Made by a program: the position numbers and the translations under genes. A DNA stretch of 64,000 nucleotides from Paramacrobiotus metropolitanus (lineage: Eukaryota > Tardigrada > Eutardigrada > Parachela > Macrobiotidae). The stretch lies in the NCBI RefSeq assembly GCF_019649055.1, contig NW_026570264.1, forward strand, positions 992,001 to 1,056,000. Reading direction: 5' to 3'. A model generated the notes under the pieces. The model worked only from the letters and a program-made list of their open reading frames with translations. It was not told the DNA's origin and did not search any database. Positions 46,352-58,640 of this stretch are shown here, piece after piece (positions within the stretch are counted from its first letter, which is position 1; every line of letters starts with the position of its first letter).

Positions 46352-47705
46352 TCACTTGTCGATGACAGCCGCTTGTTCCGCAATGATATCTGTTAAGCGC
46401 TGGATCTCCAAGCAGTGTTGATCTCTTGTGGAACTGCTTTCGTCGCACGACGTTGGCTGGAGCTATCGGGAAAGGATTAGTTAGTTAGTGAGCGAACGTG
46501 AACCAGGAACGGTAACACTGCGTTGCTTATCACAATTTAGCTAAACTTTTACGCTAGCGCCAAGTACCTAAACCCCTGAATTAGGAAATCACTTCAATTA
46601 CGAGTATAATAAGGAAAAAATCACAAAATATGTTGCTGATCGAAAACCTCTTTTCTTTGGCAATCTTGTGTTCTCTTTTGGTTGGTGGTATTAGCGTAAA
46701 TTTGTAACAGCATCAAGTAGGTACATAACCAGGTACTGTACTCACGACTGTAAAAAGGTACTGTTCTCGTCAGTGTACTGCATGTGATATCCAGTCTGGC
46801 TTTGTCTTACAAAATCCTAAAGTTCAGCCGCAGATTATTTTATTATTCTCGTTTTTAGCACAAAATATTTGAATATTATTTGTGTTAATCCTTAGAAGCC
46901 GTTGCATCTCGTTGCATCTCGTTCCACTTTACCGCTGCAGATCTGCTGGAGGTCTTGCATTCCCCTTTGTCATCAATGCAGCGACTGCATCCTCCCGATT
47001 TAGCTTCTTTCAAAAAATACAGTACCTGGTTATGTACCTACTTGATGCTGTTACAAATTTACGCTAATAAAACACTTCAACGCACCATTGACAATAACAT
47101 ACCACAAAGCTTCGGCCAAGTGCCAAGAGAATAAGGAACAAGGCCAGGCCGGAAAAGTTCTTGATTCTATGGCATTTAAGCAACTATACACTCTGTACCA
47201 CAATCCAAATATAAAATTATCAATATCCCAAATAATTCCAAATACGCATCGGGTCCATGGGCGTTTTATATATACCTTACTTACAACATTACTTATAGGT
47301 AAACTGTTATAGGTAAACGGTCAGTGTGCAAAGATACACGGAATTTTGAGAAAGCTTTTAGGATTCAGTATAAATTTTTAGAAGACTCATCAAAATCTCC
47401 TTGCAGTCACCATGTGAATAGATTATAGGTATGTATACGTACGTAGCTTTAAGTTTTACCCACCCCGATTTTGCGGGCAGCGGTTGCATCATAAGTCGAT
47501 CTCAGCAACTGCCATTTTGCGCTGTTCTTGTAGCCCGCCAGTAGCTGTTATAAATTTCCGCTTGCTTCCCGAGATATATCAACAGGTCAATAATATCCAT
47601 ACGGATTTTACCAACATCCGTCTCCGACGAGATGGAACGGTCATAAGTTGCGATCTTATCGACAACGGAGGTTTGCCATTCTCCATCATCCTTTTCACGA
47701 GTCAT
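46352..47705 (-). CDS. Small coiled-coil protein (family member B), likely three exons
   Basis: Relative of the gene at 1536-2059. Exon 1 includes ATG 47705 and DDGEWQTSVVDKIATYDRSI then SSETDVGKIRMDIIDLLIYL, a helical segment; its frame stops at 47502, so a donor must lie before that. Exon 2 ends at 46933 (donor GTAAAG) and reads KEAKSGGCSRCIDDKGECK, with four cysteines not shared by member A. Exon 3 is 46462-46352 (acceptor CCGATAG, as in A) and reads TRDQHCLEIQRLTDIIAEQ then AAVIDK and stop. Exons 2 and 3 join in phase 0 without a stop. The 5' boundary of exon 2 is disturbed by a 52-bp inverted repeat and the conserved AYAKRLL segment is absent, so the copy may be damaged. Function unknown. 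Confidence 0.45.
46689..47069. repeat. Exact 52-bp inverted repeat flanking exon 2 of member B
   Basis: 46689-46740 and 47018-47069 are exact reverse complements (left arm starts TATTAGCGTAAATTTGTAAC). The 277 bases between include the exon reading KEAKSGGC and part of the following intron. The related loci at 1.5 and 48.8 kb lack these arms. This is either a young TIR element that landed around exon sequence or a fold-back duplication; no target duplication beyond TA is evident. Confidence 0.9.
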
Positions 47706-48189
47706 GACAATAAATTCTTGTAGCGTTAATGGTAATACAGATGCACGCTGAGTGACCGGTATCGGTAAACGTCGGTGACAAGTTCAAAAATAAGCCAGCT
47801 TACCAATCTTTAAGCTCCATTAAATTTTAAAAAAGCACGATGTTGTTTTCGCTGACAATGAGCACCCTGCCGTACATGTACCTTCACTACTTGACAGCTT
47901 ATGATACGACAGATACGCCAACTTATCATGAACAATCATGAAGTCGCATGGTAAAACTATTGAATAATGCGATAACAGAAACTGCTGCTGCGATATACTA
48001 TCAATGTCCCGCTTAAGAAAACCTATACATCACATAAATACACGGTGAATAAAAGAGCGAAAATAGGAAATTTATACGTCACTTTTCCGAAGCAAGTAAA
48101 GTATCCTACAGTAGTAAAAAGGTAAAACTTTTCGCCTTTCAGTAATAAGTTATTGCTCATAGGTTGTGACAATAAGTTATTGTTTCAAG

Positions 48190-49441
48190 AGCGCACGAGA
48201 GATGCTGCCAAGTCCGCTTTTGGAACAGATGTTGTCCATGGCGGCTGCCTGTTCTGCGATTACCTTCCTCAAGCACCATTATTTCTTGGCCTTTCTGTGG
48301 ATCTTCTGCAGAAAGGCTTTCTTCTCATGGCGTAGGCTGGAGCTATCGGAAAAGATCCAATTGGGTTTTTGCAAGTGCGAACGAGGATGATAATTGACTG
48401 TTTTGCTACGGACAATTAGAGAAGGCATCATCGCTAGCGCTAGTTAGTTAAATATTACGTAGGTAATTCAGGTATATAACAAGGAAAAATCGGTTAGGTT
48501 ACGGTATGACCTGTTGCTAACTAATGCCTGTTTTCTGGCGACTTGTATTCTTTTACCTTTGTGCGGCAAACGTAGCAGCAATATAAATCGAGTAAGTGAA
48601 TGCTGAATATGAAGTCTGGTTTATCCTACACAAAACAATCCTTAGATTTTTTTATCGGTATATCTTTACAAGGCGACACTTGTGTGAGCGTTAAGTACAT
48701 ATATTTTTATTATCTTTAGTACACGATATTTCAGTGAAATTTCTTCGAACCAAAAACAACGGGGAACAACTTTACCGTTGCAGATAGACTGGAAGCCTTG
48801 CAATTTCCTTTGTCACAGCTGCACTGACGGCATCCTCCTGATAGCTTCTTCCAAAAGCCGCTTCGCGTAGGCGATAAAGCTCTGCAACACACAATTTGCG
48901 ATAGCACAGCACGACGGGATCGGACTAGTGCCGACTGACGCGGAACAAATCAGCGAAGGAAAAATTTCTTGATTCTGTGATATTCAACACGCTGCAAACC
49001 ATGATAAGTGCGAGATAAGTACGCTTCTAAACTTCGCTTACCCAGTTTTTTTCCGCGTACGGTGATTCATAAGTCGATTACAATGTCTGCCATGCTGCGC
49101 TATTTTTATAGCCGTGATGAATTTCAGCCTGCTGCCCGAGATAGAACAACAGCTGGACAATGTCCGCACGGATCTGATCAACATTCGTCTCTGACGAGAT
49201 TAAACGATCGCATTCTGTGATCTTATCAATAATAATTATACGTTCGATATTCCCCGTCGTCGTTGTGCCGGTTCCTGGAAAACAATCCATGTAAACGGGA
49301 AAGAACTGTTCTCCGAAAAGCCGTAATATTTATTATATACAGCAGTCGACGCGCTTGCGAGTTCGAAAATGTGTCAGCAACCGTTAACCGGTCTTTCAGC
49401 TCGAATTGGAGGACGAGAGGCAGTACATGATGTTGGCTCAA
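48190..49441 (-). pseudogene. Coiled-coil family member C, frameshifted
   Basis: A tandem relative of member B in the same order and strand. The exon 1 counterpart at 49080-49290 reads DKITECDRLISSETNVDQIR then ADIVQLLFYLGQQAEI, but its upstream part (NDDGEYRTYNYY) is in another frame. The exon 2 counterpart (about 48875-48770; acceptor TGTTGCAG and donor GTAAAG conserved) reads FIAYAKRLLEEA, then shifts frame to SGGCRQCSCDKGNCKASSL. The exon 3 counterpart (48346 downwards; acceptor CCGATAG conserved) has stops in every frame before VIAEQAAAMDNI. Three independent lesions argue for a pseudogene. The B and C units repeat with a period near 1.7 kb, so they arose by local duplication. Confidence 0.55.
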
Positions 49442-49449
49442 ATACGGTA

Positions 49450-50415
49450 CGATTTTCCTTTACTTCGTATGTGGTATTATTACCGCTTCCGATACGTTAA
49501 CTTATCAGGAGCAACCCTGAATGAAACCTAAATGTAAAACTGAAACAATGCGATCAGAACAGCTATTGTTGTACACTATCAGTGCTCCAGCTTATTACGA
49601 TTATCAGTGCTCCAACTTATTACTTATACGTGCCTGTCGTACCATAAGTGCAACGCTTAATTAGAGGAAAAAGCACAGAAGTTTTTACACCGTTTTAATT
49701 TTTATCCAGATCCAAGTCAAAGCAAATACTTAATCTTTGGCTCTTCAAAATGTTGGACTATGATACCCAAAAAATCTAGAATCTTGATACCTCAAAGTAG
49801 GATATGTCTGTGCATAAAAACAGGACCCTAACAGAAATTTATCCAAAGTACTATTTTTGTCATGACTTTGCTGTTTTGGTTACGAGCACGTACGAATTAT
49901 TTCAACAAACAGTCGTAAATCGAATGCCTAAAACTGTAATATTAGAACCGACGTTCGCTTTCGTCAAACGATAAAACGTTTCAGGTCTCACTCCGAAAAC
50001 GGATTCTTCGCAGTCAATCCCACAAGCGTGCGCTTTGTTCATGCATCGTCCTAGACTACGAATGATACGTTTCCACTTTCCTGCGTCGATAGGTTTAGTG
50101 CCTTCAGTACACTACAGCTTTACACTGTACAGTAATGTACAGCAACAGCTTGTGATACAGCAAGGTAGCCTATGGCCTAAAATGAGGATTTACGTGCACT
50201 TACGCGGAGGATCGATACCACCCAGCCGCATTCCACTTCGTATCGATTGACCGTGAGCCTTACTTCCTCTCAACCACCATCTTTGTTGCTAACTGAACGT
50301 TTCATTGCTCTTAGTCAATTCAGCACATGTATACAGGGAACGGATCGCAGTCTACAGTGTATATTATGGTAACGTTCGAACAGTGCACCGAATAGCACAG
50401 CATGCAGGTCAAGCT
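49450..50415. other. Intergenic stretch, no gene recognised
   Basis: GTGCTCCAGCTTATTACGA and GTGCTCCAACTTATTACTT at 49582 and 49610 are a small tandem duplicate. The + frame 50035-50250 is open without motifs; it may or may not be an upstream exon of the next gene. Confidence 0.45.
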
Positions 50416-50419
50416 GTAA

Positions 50420-51363
50420 AGCCAGAGGCAGTGGAAATACGATGTTGTACATCTGATTCCAGGAGGATTATGCTTGTCATATGATGTAAACGATTTAAAA
50501 AACCAACCAAATTTTCCGGGCAAAATCGGTATTTATCATGGAGGATTTTTGTATGCGCGAATACACACAACTCCGTTGGCAACGGATGTTTACAGTCGAT
50601 TTATTGTCGACGTTGTGGACGACACTGGAGGCGATAACAGGACCATATACTGTGGCTATGTCTGTGGAGTGGAAAATGACCACTGTTGGGTGCGAATGGG
50701 TTCCATGCAGCAGCTGCGACTTGTCCCCATGAGAAAGCTGCGCAGGGTGGGCTTATCAGGTCAACATTCCAGTTACAGCATCCAGGTTAATGAAATCGTC
50801 AAAGGAATAGATGTCCTGGTCAGTACTGACGAGGACCAACCGGAATCATGGCATCCCGCACTCTCCGCTGAACTCTTTTGCTACGAGAATTTGAAGCTCT
50901 TGAATGTCGAGGTGATCTTGCCGAATGACACGGTCAAAAAGTACCGCGTGTGGGACGGGAATAATGCGTGTCTGAAACGTGTACGTCGGGCGGGACCACT
51001 GGGGCCCCCCGTTACCAGGGAGTCCTTTCGCCGGGTGCTAATCTCTTTGCGCAAGTTCCAAAAGAAAATCCCGGATATTGCGAATGTACTGCAACGCATC
51101 AAGGACATGCCACACCTCCGGAGTCAGTTCCTGACGAGATGTGGTGCAATGAGGCAGATAATGTTTCTCGGGATTGTGGATGAGTGTGTTGCCGTGTTAG
51201 TCGCGAAAAGTCGCACCCAGGGACCCGAGGAATGGCGTATTCGGAGTATGCGGTCTACGCCATTCAGCGGTTCCTAGCTTCACTAACGACGGGTACCCTG
51301 AAGATTGCGGGCAGAATGGTGGACAAACTTCTGAGCGTTATTGTGGGCATGGAACGTAAGTAA
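50420..51363 (+). CDS. Unrecognised protein of about 270 residues or more
   Basis: An open frame from 50420 to 51277 has no stop, and no plausible ATG close to its 5' limit, so it likely begins at a splice acceptor (GCTGTAAAG lies just upstream). The protein starts with a beta-rich half (GKIGIYHGGFLYARIHTT, VYSRFIVDVVDDTGGDNRTI, ENDHCWVRMGSMQQLRLVPM), a pattern that loosely recalls Tudor-like or SH3-like barrels. A basic helical half follows (RESFRRVLISLRKFQKKIPD, DIANVLQRIKDMPHLRSQF). From 51232 a second frame reads MAYSEYAVYAIQRFLASL then IAGRMVDKLLSVIVGMER, ending at TAA 51361-51363 or at a donor GTAAGT at 51356. Whether the two are joined by a frameshift or belong to alternative products is unclear. 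Function not known. Confidence 0.5.
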
Positions 51364-52629
51364 CCAATGTACTTTACTCTGTAGATTGCCGTGACACGAA
51401 ACCTTGCAGGTTGTCATAAAAGATTCTCTACCGTTCCGAAACTAGAAATCAAGATTGTCAAATTAATTTGAAAATCTAGTTTTATTGATTCGTTCAGAAT
51501 CGTCTTCATTGTAGTTTTGTTGTGCCTTTTTCAACAAAGTTGCTGAAAGTTTTCATAAAACCCTGGCTATACGTTCGACTTTTTGGCCCAGTCTAATTCG
51601 CCATATCTCAATAACCGGGGCGTTGCGCCCACAAATTTGTAGCGATGTATGTTGACAGCGAAATTAAGTGAACCTTTTATCGGCATCTGCCATTACACAT
51701 AATAATACGCCTGCGCGGGTTTACACTAATAAAAGTTCCGAATTTTAAAAACTGAAAAAACATCCAAAATCATTAGCGTCTTTCGTGAGTTTAGGACGCG
51801 CGTTAAATGTACCCAAAACAGTCGCTGCATTCCTTCTGACTACAGCTAAACTTAAACTTTGTCTCAAAAAGGCTGAAATTACACGAATCTTGCGGCCGAA
51901 GAAACGGATTGGCTCCGAGAAAGCCAATCCAAATGTCCCAAGCGTCTCGACATCGTAATTTTATTATGATGTCGAGCGAAATCTGTATAGCTGTACAGGG
52001 TACATGCCTGTGACTGTAAATTTGCTAAACATTCTCCAGTGCAATGTAGTGATGTACAGGTATGTACTTGCTATTTGTAGATCTGGACGACCCCAATGAA
52101 TTGCGGTTTAGTGACCTTTTTGCGGAGCTGCATCTGGCTGTATTCTCCTATATGTTTTTGATCAACATCAGATTCGCAGGTGCGGTATTCGCCCAATTTC
52201 CTTTAAGGGAATTTCCTAAGCGTTTTTCTAGCAAATATGAGAGTGGCGACGAAAGTTCACAGTAGTTCCGATGCCTGTGCTTTTTTATAGCTGCAGAACA
52301 AAGCCGTTCAGGAGGTCACACAAAAAGTCGTTCCTCTGTGAAACGGTGTATTGCTGTAGTCAGCATACTCATTTTTTGCTACGATGTCGCCGTATCGGCA
52401 ATGCGCGTCGTATGTGACCGGCAAAAATGTCCCCCCTGTCCCCCCGGACATTTTTGCCGTGTCCCCCCTGCCACCATCTCCAAAACGGTAACCCTATGGT
52501 CAGAATGGTGACGTGGGGGACCTACAACGGAAAGCTGATTTTCAGGGCGATCGATGACCTTTGAAAAACTGCCACCAGCGTTACCACAGCGTTACCAGTC
52601 CAAAACAGCTGAGGACATCAGTCACCGAA

Positions 52630-53115
52630 GGGACATTATTGCCGGAACGAAATTACTAGTATCCGGCATGGGGGACATTATTGCCGGAACGAATTTAGTG
52701 GTGTCCGGCATGGGGGACATTATTGCCGGAATGAAATTATTGGTGTCCGGCATGGGGACATTATTGCCGGAATGAAATTATTGGTTGTCCGGCATGGGGG
52801 ACATTATTGCAGGAATGAAATTACTGGTGTCCGGCATGGGGGACATTATTGCCGGAATGAAATTACTGGTGTCCGGCATGGGAGACATTATTGCCGGAAT
52901 GAAATTATTAGTGTCCGGCATGGGGGACATTATTGCCGGAATCAAATTATTGGTGTCCGGCATGGGGACATTATTGCCGGAATGAAATTACTGGTGTCCG
53001 GCATGGGGGGCATTATTGCCGGAATCAAATTTTTGGTGTCCGCCATGGGGGACATTATTGCCGGAATGAAGTTAGTGGTGTCCGGCATGGGGTACATTAT
53101 TGCCGCAATGACTTT
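52630..53115 (+). repeat. Left minisatellite arm, about 11 copies of a 42-bp unit
   Basis: Each unit reads GGGGACATTATTGCCGGAAT followed by GAAATTATTGGTGTCCGGCAT on the + strand. A few units are 41 bp, having lost one G, or 43 bp. The array ends in decayed units (TTGCCGCAATGACTTTCTTG) near 53120. Because the unit is a multiple of three, open frames such as GMGDIIAGMKLLVS arise; I do not consider them genes. Confidence 0.95.
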
Positions 53116-53259
53116 CTTGGTATATGGCAAATGCGCAATATATGGCAAATGCGCAATAATGTCGAAAAGATTTAATTTTTATGGTGGTAATTTCCTGCAG
53201 CCTACTACGAACGTTTGTATTGCGCCAGAAACTTGCGTTAGCGTACAGTCTGTAATTTG

Positions 53260-56200
53260 ACTGTAATCATTTAATGTTCACATAATGTTTGCCGTGTCAA
53301 AGTTTTTATATTTGCTGCTTCTTCGTGGAAACGTTCCGAGATGCAGAGTTGATAATAATTTCTGGCTCCTGAAAAGTCCCCAGCTTATTGCTGTACAGTG
53401 TTAAACTTAGTACCACTGAGTACTGAGACGAGGTTTTCAAGATAGGCAACGGCTTCTTGCTTATTAAATTATTTAGTCCCTTGTAATACTACTGGTAGCG
53501 GTAACAATTTCTGCGTTCATTTATGATATTGGTACAACCTATAACGTCCGAATGTTTTGTGGGCAACACTCACATACACAGACGATTATAACGGAGAAAA
53601 TCTTCGTCTATCTATGAATCATTAATTATTAACAATAGTGAAATTAAACTTTACCGGTTTAACAGACCTTTGTACCAGTACAATGTTAGAGATACTTTGA
53701 AATTAGAAAAACTGCGGTAATCGAACGTAATTTAGATTTCCAAACAAGGGTTAGTACCAAGTTGCCAATGTGCGAGCAGTTGTAATGTTCAGTAGTATTT
53801 TTACACACTGCAGAGTCGAGTCGACTTTACACTTTTTTGCAAACTTGCCGCTTCTTTTCCATACCAAAGTTTGATCGGCAGAAATTTCTGGCGGCGTTTT
53901 GACACTGGTCCAAAAAGGCATTGAAATTTTTCAATTTTTCTGGGCAAAAAATGCAATTTTTTCCCTCACTACGATCTATCTGCAACCTGCACTTAAAAGC
54001 GATCGGCAATAGCGAACGGCCGTAGAATCTGGTTAGGTGTATCTTTTCATATGGCTTCACCGCACGAGCATAAACACAAAGCTTTGCTAGGTTGCCGCAT
54101 AAACATAAAAATATTTGAAAATCATAAAACCTGTATTACACAAACCTAAAGACCAAACATAGTGTATACTGTCACGAAGCAGTAAATAAACAAGAATATC
54201 TATTTGAAACGCGCGCGCTGCTCTCTGACTGAATGTGTGATGAGCATCTTGTTGCTACATTAAGGGTCACTTATTGCTGCACGGCATTTCATCTACGTAA
54301 CATTGTAGTACGTTTAGGCACCCGACATAAATAGTATAACTGCACTACTACTAAGCCACTAGCCAGGACACAACCCGTCTTTGCCGGTATTGTGCTTGCC
54401 GCATCGCGCAGGTGCGACTTTTTCCGTACTTCCAGCCTTTGTACTGCATTTCATGGAGAGATTTCACCGTTGCAGTGTTTGAAACCATTTTAGCAATAAA
54501 TATAGCAGTGATAAAATGGGTACCGCCTAACCGGTAAAAAAATAGGATACGCGGTTGCCCCAAGTCGTGAGTTTAAACAGCCACTGTGCCCACTTAGAGT
54601 CAGATGGCAATGACCGACGGACGCACACTATCGGTTGCGTGTGGTGTAAAAATAATGAAGCAAAATTTAACGTTGAACTATCAATGAACATACCGCGGAA
54701 TATTTCGTAACCAGCACAGCACTCTTATATGGCTACAAGTATCCGTACTTTTTGACACTACTGGGTAGGTCTTTATGAAATAGATTGTGAGTAATCGGCA
54801 TAGCATTTTACATGCAGCCTGAGCACCCCCCCCGCGGCAAGTTGGCAGAATGCCATTGTATTTTTATGGCACACCACGTACGTAGAACAGCAGCGAGTCG
54901 TGCACAGAAGGCACTAGCATTAAAAATAACGGAGAATTTTGTGTGGTCTCTGAAACAGAATACCTTTCGAAAAAAAATATGAATTGCTAGTGAAGTCTTT
55001 AACGTTAACGTAAAACCTGAAATGGCTCTAAACAAAATTATTAAACCACTGCCTTAATCACTGTTTGAAAACTATTTTTTCGAAGTGGATATGGTGCGTT
55101 CGTTTAAAGTAAAATTTTTCAAAAGAAACAAGAGTGGTTTAGCTGTCGTTTTATTTACAAGCAAACCCAAGAGGGTCCGAGAAATTTCGACCTTGTAATA
55201 TCCAGTTTTGAAGGGAGCAAAAACTTTGGGATTACAAACTGGAGCCATAAATGATTTCATGATTTTGAAAATCAGTCGTGGAAAAAAATGTTTTTTAACA
55301 TAAGAATTAAACAACAGCAGTATAAAAAATGAAAGAGGAGAGTATGGGAAATTTTTTAGCAACAAGCAGCAATTAACGGCTGTATAAATACTCTTACTTT
55401 TGTGTAAATAGAGTAATTAAAAGGGGGGAGCATTTGGAATTTTGAAGCAACAATTTTTCATTTGTGCTGAGCACACGTTTTGCTGCATGGACAAGAGTCT
55501 GCAAGAAATGCACTTGACGCATTACGATCAACTAACTACTGTACTTTTCATTGTAGTCGCCTTGCAGTTCAGTAATTTTTGAAGACAGGTGAAACGAATA
55601 TGTCATAAATTGCACAGCATTTTATCAAACTAAGCCGGCAAAGGTCAGCACGCGAAATATAATCTAAATCGAGCAATTTATTACGGCAGCGTCGCGTACG
55701 AGTTGTATCTCAGAGGGATATGTACGGATACTTAAACGCTACAACGCGCTCAGCGCAGTGCGTGCATAGCAGGAAGAAGAAAGCGACCAGGCCAGTCGAC
55801 GTTGCAACGTGCCGGCGGCTACAGTATCTGTATGTACCGTAAAGATTTTTTTAAATTATAACGGTAGCAAAGCTGTACTTTTCTTATCATGGCGAGTGTC
55901 GATAACACAACTGGCATGTCAGTACAATAGTTGAAACCACTACCAGTACCATAGACGGCTCCACTATCTTAACCAGCACCAGAATCAGCAACCGTTCTCG
56001 CTACCAGTAGCAGTAACAGTGCGAGTACCACTATCATTTCCATGAATGTTGACTAATACAAAGTATTATGTCATTGACGTTAATGAATACACCAGAAGCC
56101 ACCAATTCTTCATCCAGTTAAATGCGGCGGCATTCCTTACTGACTAAACAAAGCATCCAGTTTTTACGATGCTGGATTCGATTCGCAATCAAGTTTCATC

Positions 56201-56640
56201 CATATACGAAGCAAGAAGAACAACAGAAACCGTTAAAGAGCTGCTATGGTTGCAAGAAAGCGCTGTATTAAGTTCGCATGCCTATAGGCAAACGAAGTTA
56301 CTTATAAGTGAATTCACTTAAAAGTAAATTATAGGCTACAGATAGTCTGAAGCGAAACATACGGCTGCAGACACCTTAATTATTACAGAATTTCCCAGAT
56401 TAAAATAATGTTATAGTTGAGTGTTGACCAATGTAACATTAAATACACTTCACCCCTGCTGTCGTTTTAGTTCGTTTTTGGGTGGACCAATATACGGCCA
56501 ACATATCAAAGGTTTCTGAAGAACTTTTCAGATTTACGAAAAATTTGAATACAATAAAGCCGCAGCCGGTCCACAGTCATGCAGCAAAAGTTATAAAATT
56601 TCACGATTTTTTTTCTCTACTTCCATAATAAAACAGTGAG
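53260..56640. other. Central region of the Foldback-like element, no gene recognised
   Basis: About 3.4 kb of AT-rich DNA separates the two arms. The longest frames (53827-54060 minus, 55072-55365 minus) show no transposase signature. Short imperfect repeats of ACCAGTA/CCACTA words occur at 55940-56035. It could be captured host DNA or a dead transposase gene beyond recognition. Confidence 0.5.
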
Positions 56641-56649
56641 AAGGCAATA

Positions 56650-58640
56650 ACGTTCCGGCAAAAATGTCCCCCATGCCGGACACCACTAACTTCATTCCGG
56701 CAATAATGTCACCCATGCCGGACAACCAATAATTTCATTCCGGCAATAATGTCCCCCATGCCGGACACCAATAATTTCATTCCGGCAATAATGTCCCCCA
56801 TGCCGGACACTAGTAATTTGATTCCGGCAATAATGTCCCCCATGCCGGACAACCAATAATTTCATTCCGGCAATAATGTCCCCCATGCCGGACACCAATA
56901 ATTTCATTCCGGCAATAATGTCTCCCATGCCGGACACCACTAAATTCATTCCGGCAATAATGTCCCCCATGCCGGACACCACTAAATTCATTGCGGCAAT
57001 AATGTCCCCCATGCCGGACACCAATAATTTCATTCCGGCAATAATGTCTCCCATGCCGGACACCAATAATTTCATTCCGGCAATAATGTCTCCCATGCCG
57101 GACACCAATAATTTCATTTAGGCAATAATGTCCCCCATGCCGGACAACCAATAATTTGATTCCGGCAATAATGTCCCCCATGCCGGACACCAATAATTTC
57201 ATTCCGGCAATAATGTCCCCCATGCCGGACAACCAATAATTTCATTCCGGCAATAATGTCCCCCATGCCGGACACCAATAATTTCATTCCGGCAATAATG
57301 TCTCCCATGCCGGACACCAATAATTTCATTCCGGCAATAATGTCTCCCATGCCGGACACCAATAATTTTATTCCGGCAATAATGTCCCCCATGCCGGACA
57401 CCAGTAATTTCATTCCGGCAATAATATCCCCCATGCCGGACACCACTAAATTCATTCCGGCAATAATGTCCCCCATGCCGGACACCACTAAATTCATTGC
57501 GGCAATAATGTCCCCCATGCCGGACACCAGTAATTTGATTCCGGCAATAATGTCCCCCATGCCGGACACCAATAATTTCATTCCGGCAATAATGTCTCCC
57601 ATGCCGGACACCAATAATTTCATTTAGGCAATAATGTCCCCCATGCCGGACACCAGTAATTTGATTCCGGCAATAATGTCCCCCATGCCGGACAACCAAT
57701 AATTTCATTCCGGCAATAATGTCCCCCATGCCGGACACCAATAATTTCATTCCGGCAATAATGTCCCCCATGCCGGACAACCAATAATTTCATTCCGGCA
57801 ATAATGTCCCCCATGCCGGACACCAATAATTTCATTCCGGCAATAATGTCTCCCATGCCGGACACCAATAATTTCATTCCGGCAATAATGTCCCCCATGC
57901 CGGACACCAATAATTTTATTCCGGCAATAATGTCCCCCATGCCGGACACCAGTAATTTCATTCCGGCAATAATATCCCCCATGCCGGACACCACTAAATT
58001 CATTCCGGCAATAATGTCCCCCATGCCGGACACCACTAAATTCATTGCGGCAATAATGTCCCCCATGCCGGACACCAGTAATTTGATTCCGGCAATAATG
58101 TCCCCCATGCCGGACACCAATAATTTCATTCCGGCAATAATGTCTCCCATGCCGGACACCAATAATTTCATTTCGGCAGTAATGTCCCCATGCCGGACAC
58201 CAGTAATTTGATTCCGGCAATAATGTCCCCATGCCGGACAACCAATAATTTCATTCCGGCAATAATGTCCCCATGCCGGACACCAGTAATTTCATTCCGG
58301 CAATAATGTCCCCATGCCGGACAACCAATAATTTCATTCCGGCAATAATGTCCCCCATGCCGGACACCAATAATTTCATTCCGGCAATAATGTCTCCCAT
58401 GCCGGACACCAATAATTTCATTCCGGCAATAATGTCCCCCATGCCGGACACCAATAATTTCATTCCGGCAATAATGTCCCCCATGCCGGACACCAATAAT
58501 TTCATTCCGGCAATAATGTCCCCCATGCCGGACACCAGTAATTTCATTCCGGCAATGATGTCCCCCATGCCGGACACCAATAATTTTGTTCCGGCAATGA
58601 TGTCCCCCATGCCGCAGACCTGGAAGTTTGTTATGGCAAT
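56650..58640 (-). repeat. Right minisatellite arm, about 47 copies of the 42-bp unit
   Basis: On the + strand each unit reads GGCAATAATGTCCCCCATGC followed by CGGACACCAATAATTTCATTCC, the reverse complement of the left array. Variant positions (ACCAATAA, ACCAGTAA, ACCACTAA; CCCCC or CTCCC) recur in a fixed order, showing a higher-order period of about 506 bp; for example the private variant TTTAGGCAAT occurs at about 57117 and again at about 57623. The array passes through degenerate units near 58600 into the unique block. Confidence 0.95.

Noticed and set aside
48770-48875. Alternative frame of the member C exon reading EDAVSAAVTKEIARLPVYLQ
   Set aside because: It is open and at first looked conserved with member B, but only the other frame joins in phase to the coiled-coil exon in members A and B.
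56650-58640. CRISPR array
   Set aside because: There are no unique spacers; the whole 42-bp unit repeats. The context is an animal genome with introns.
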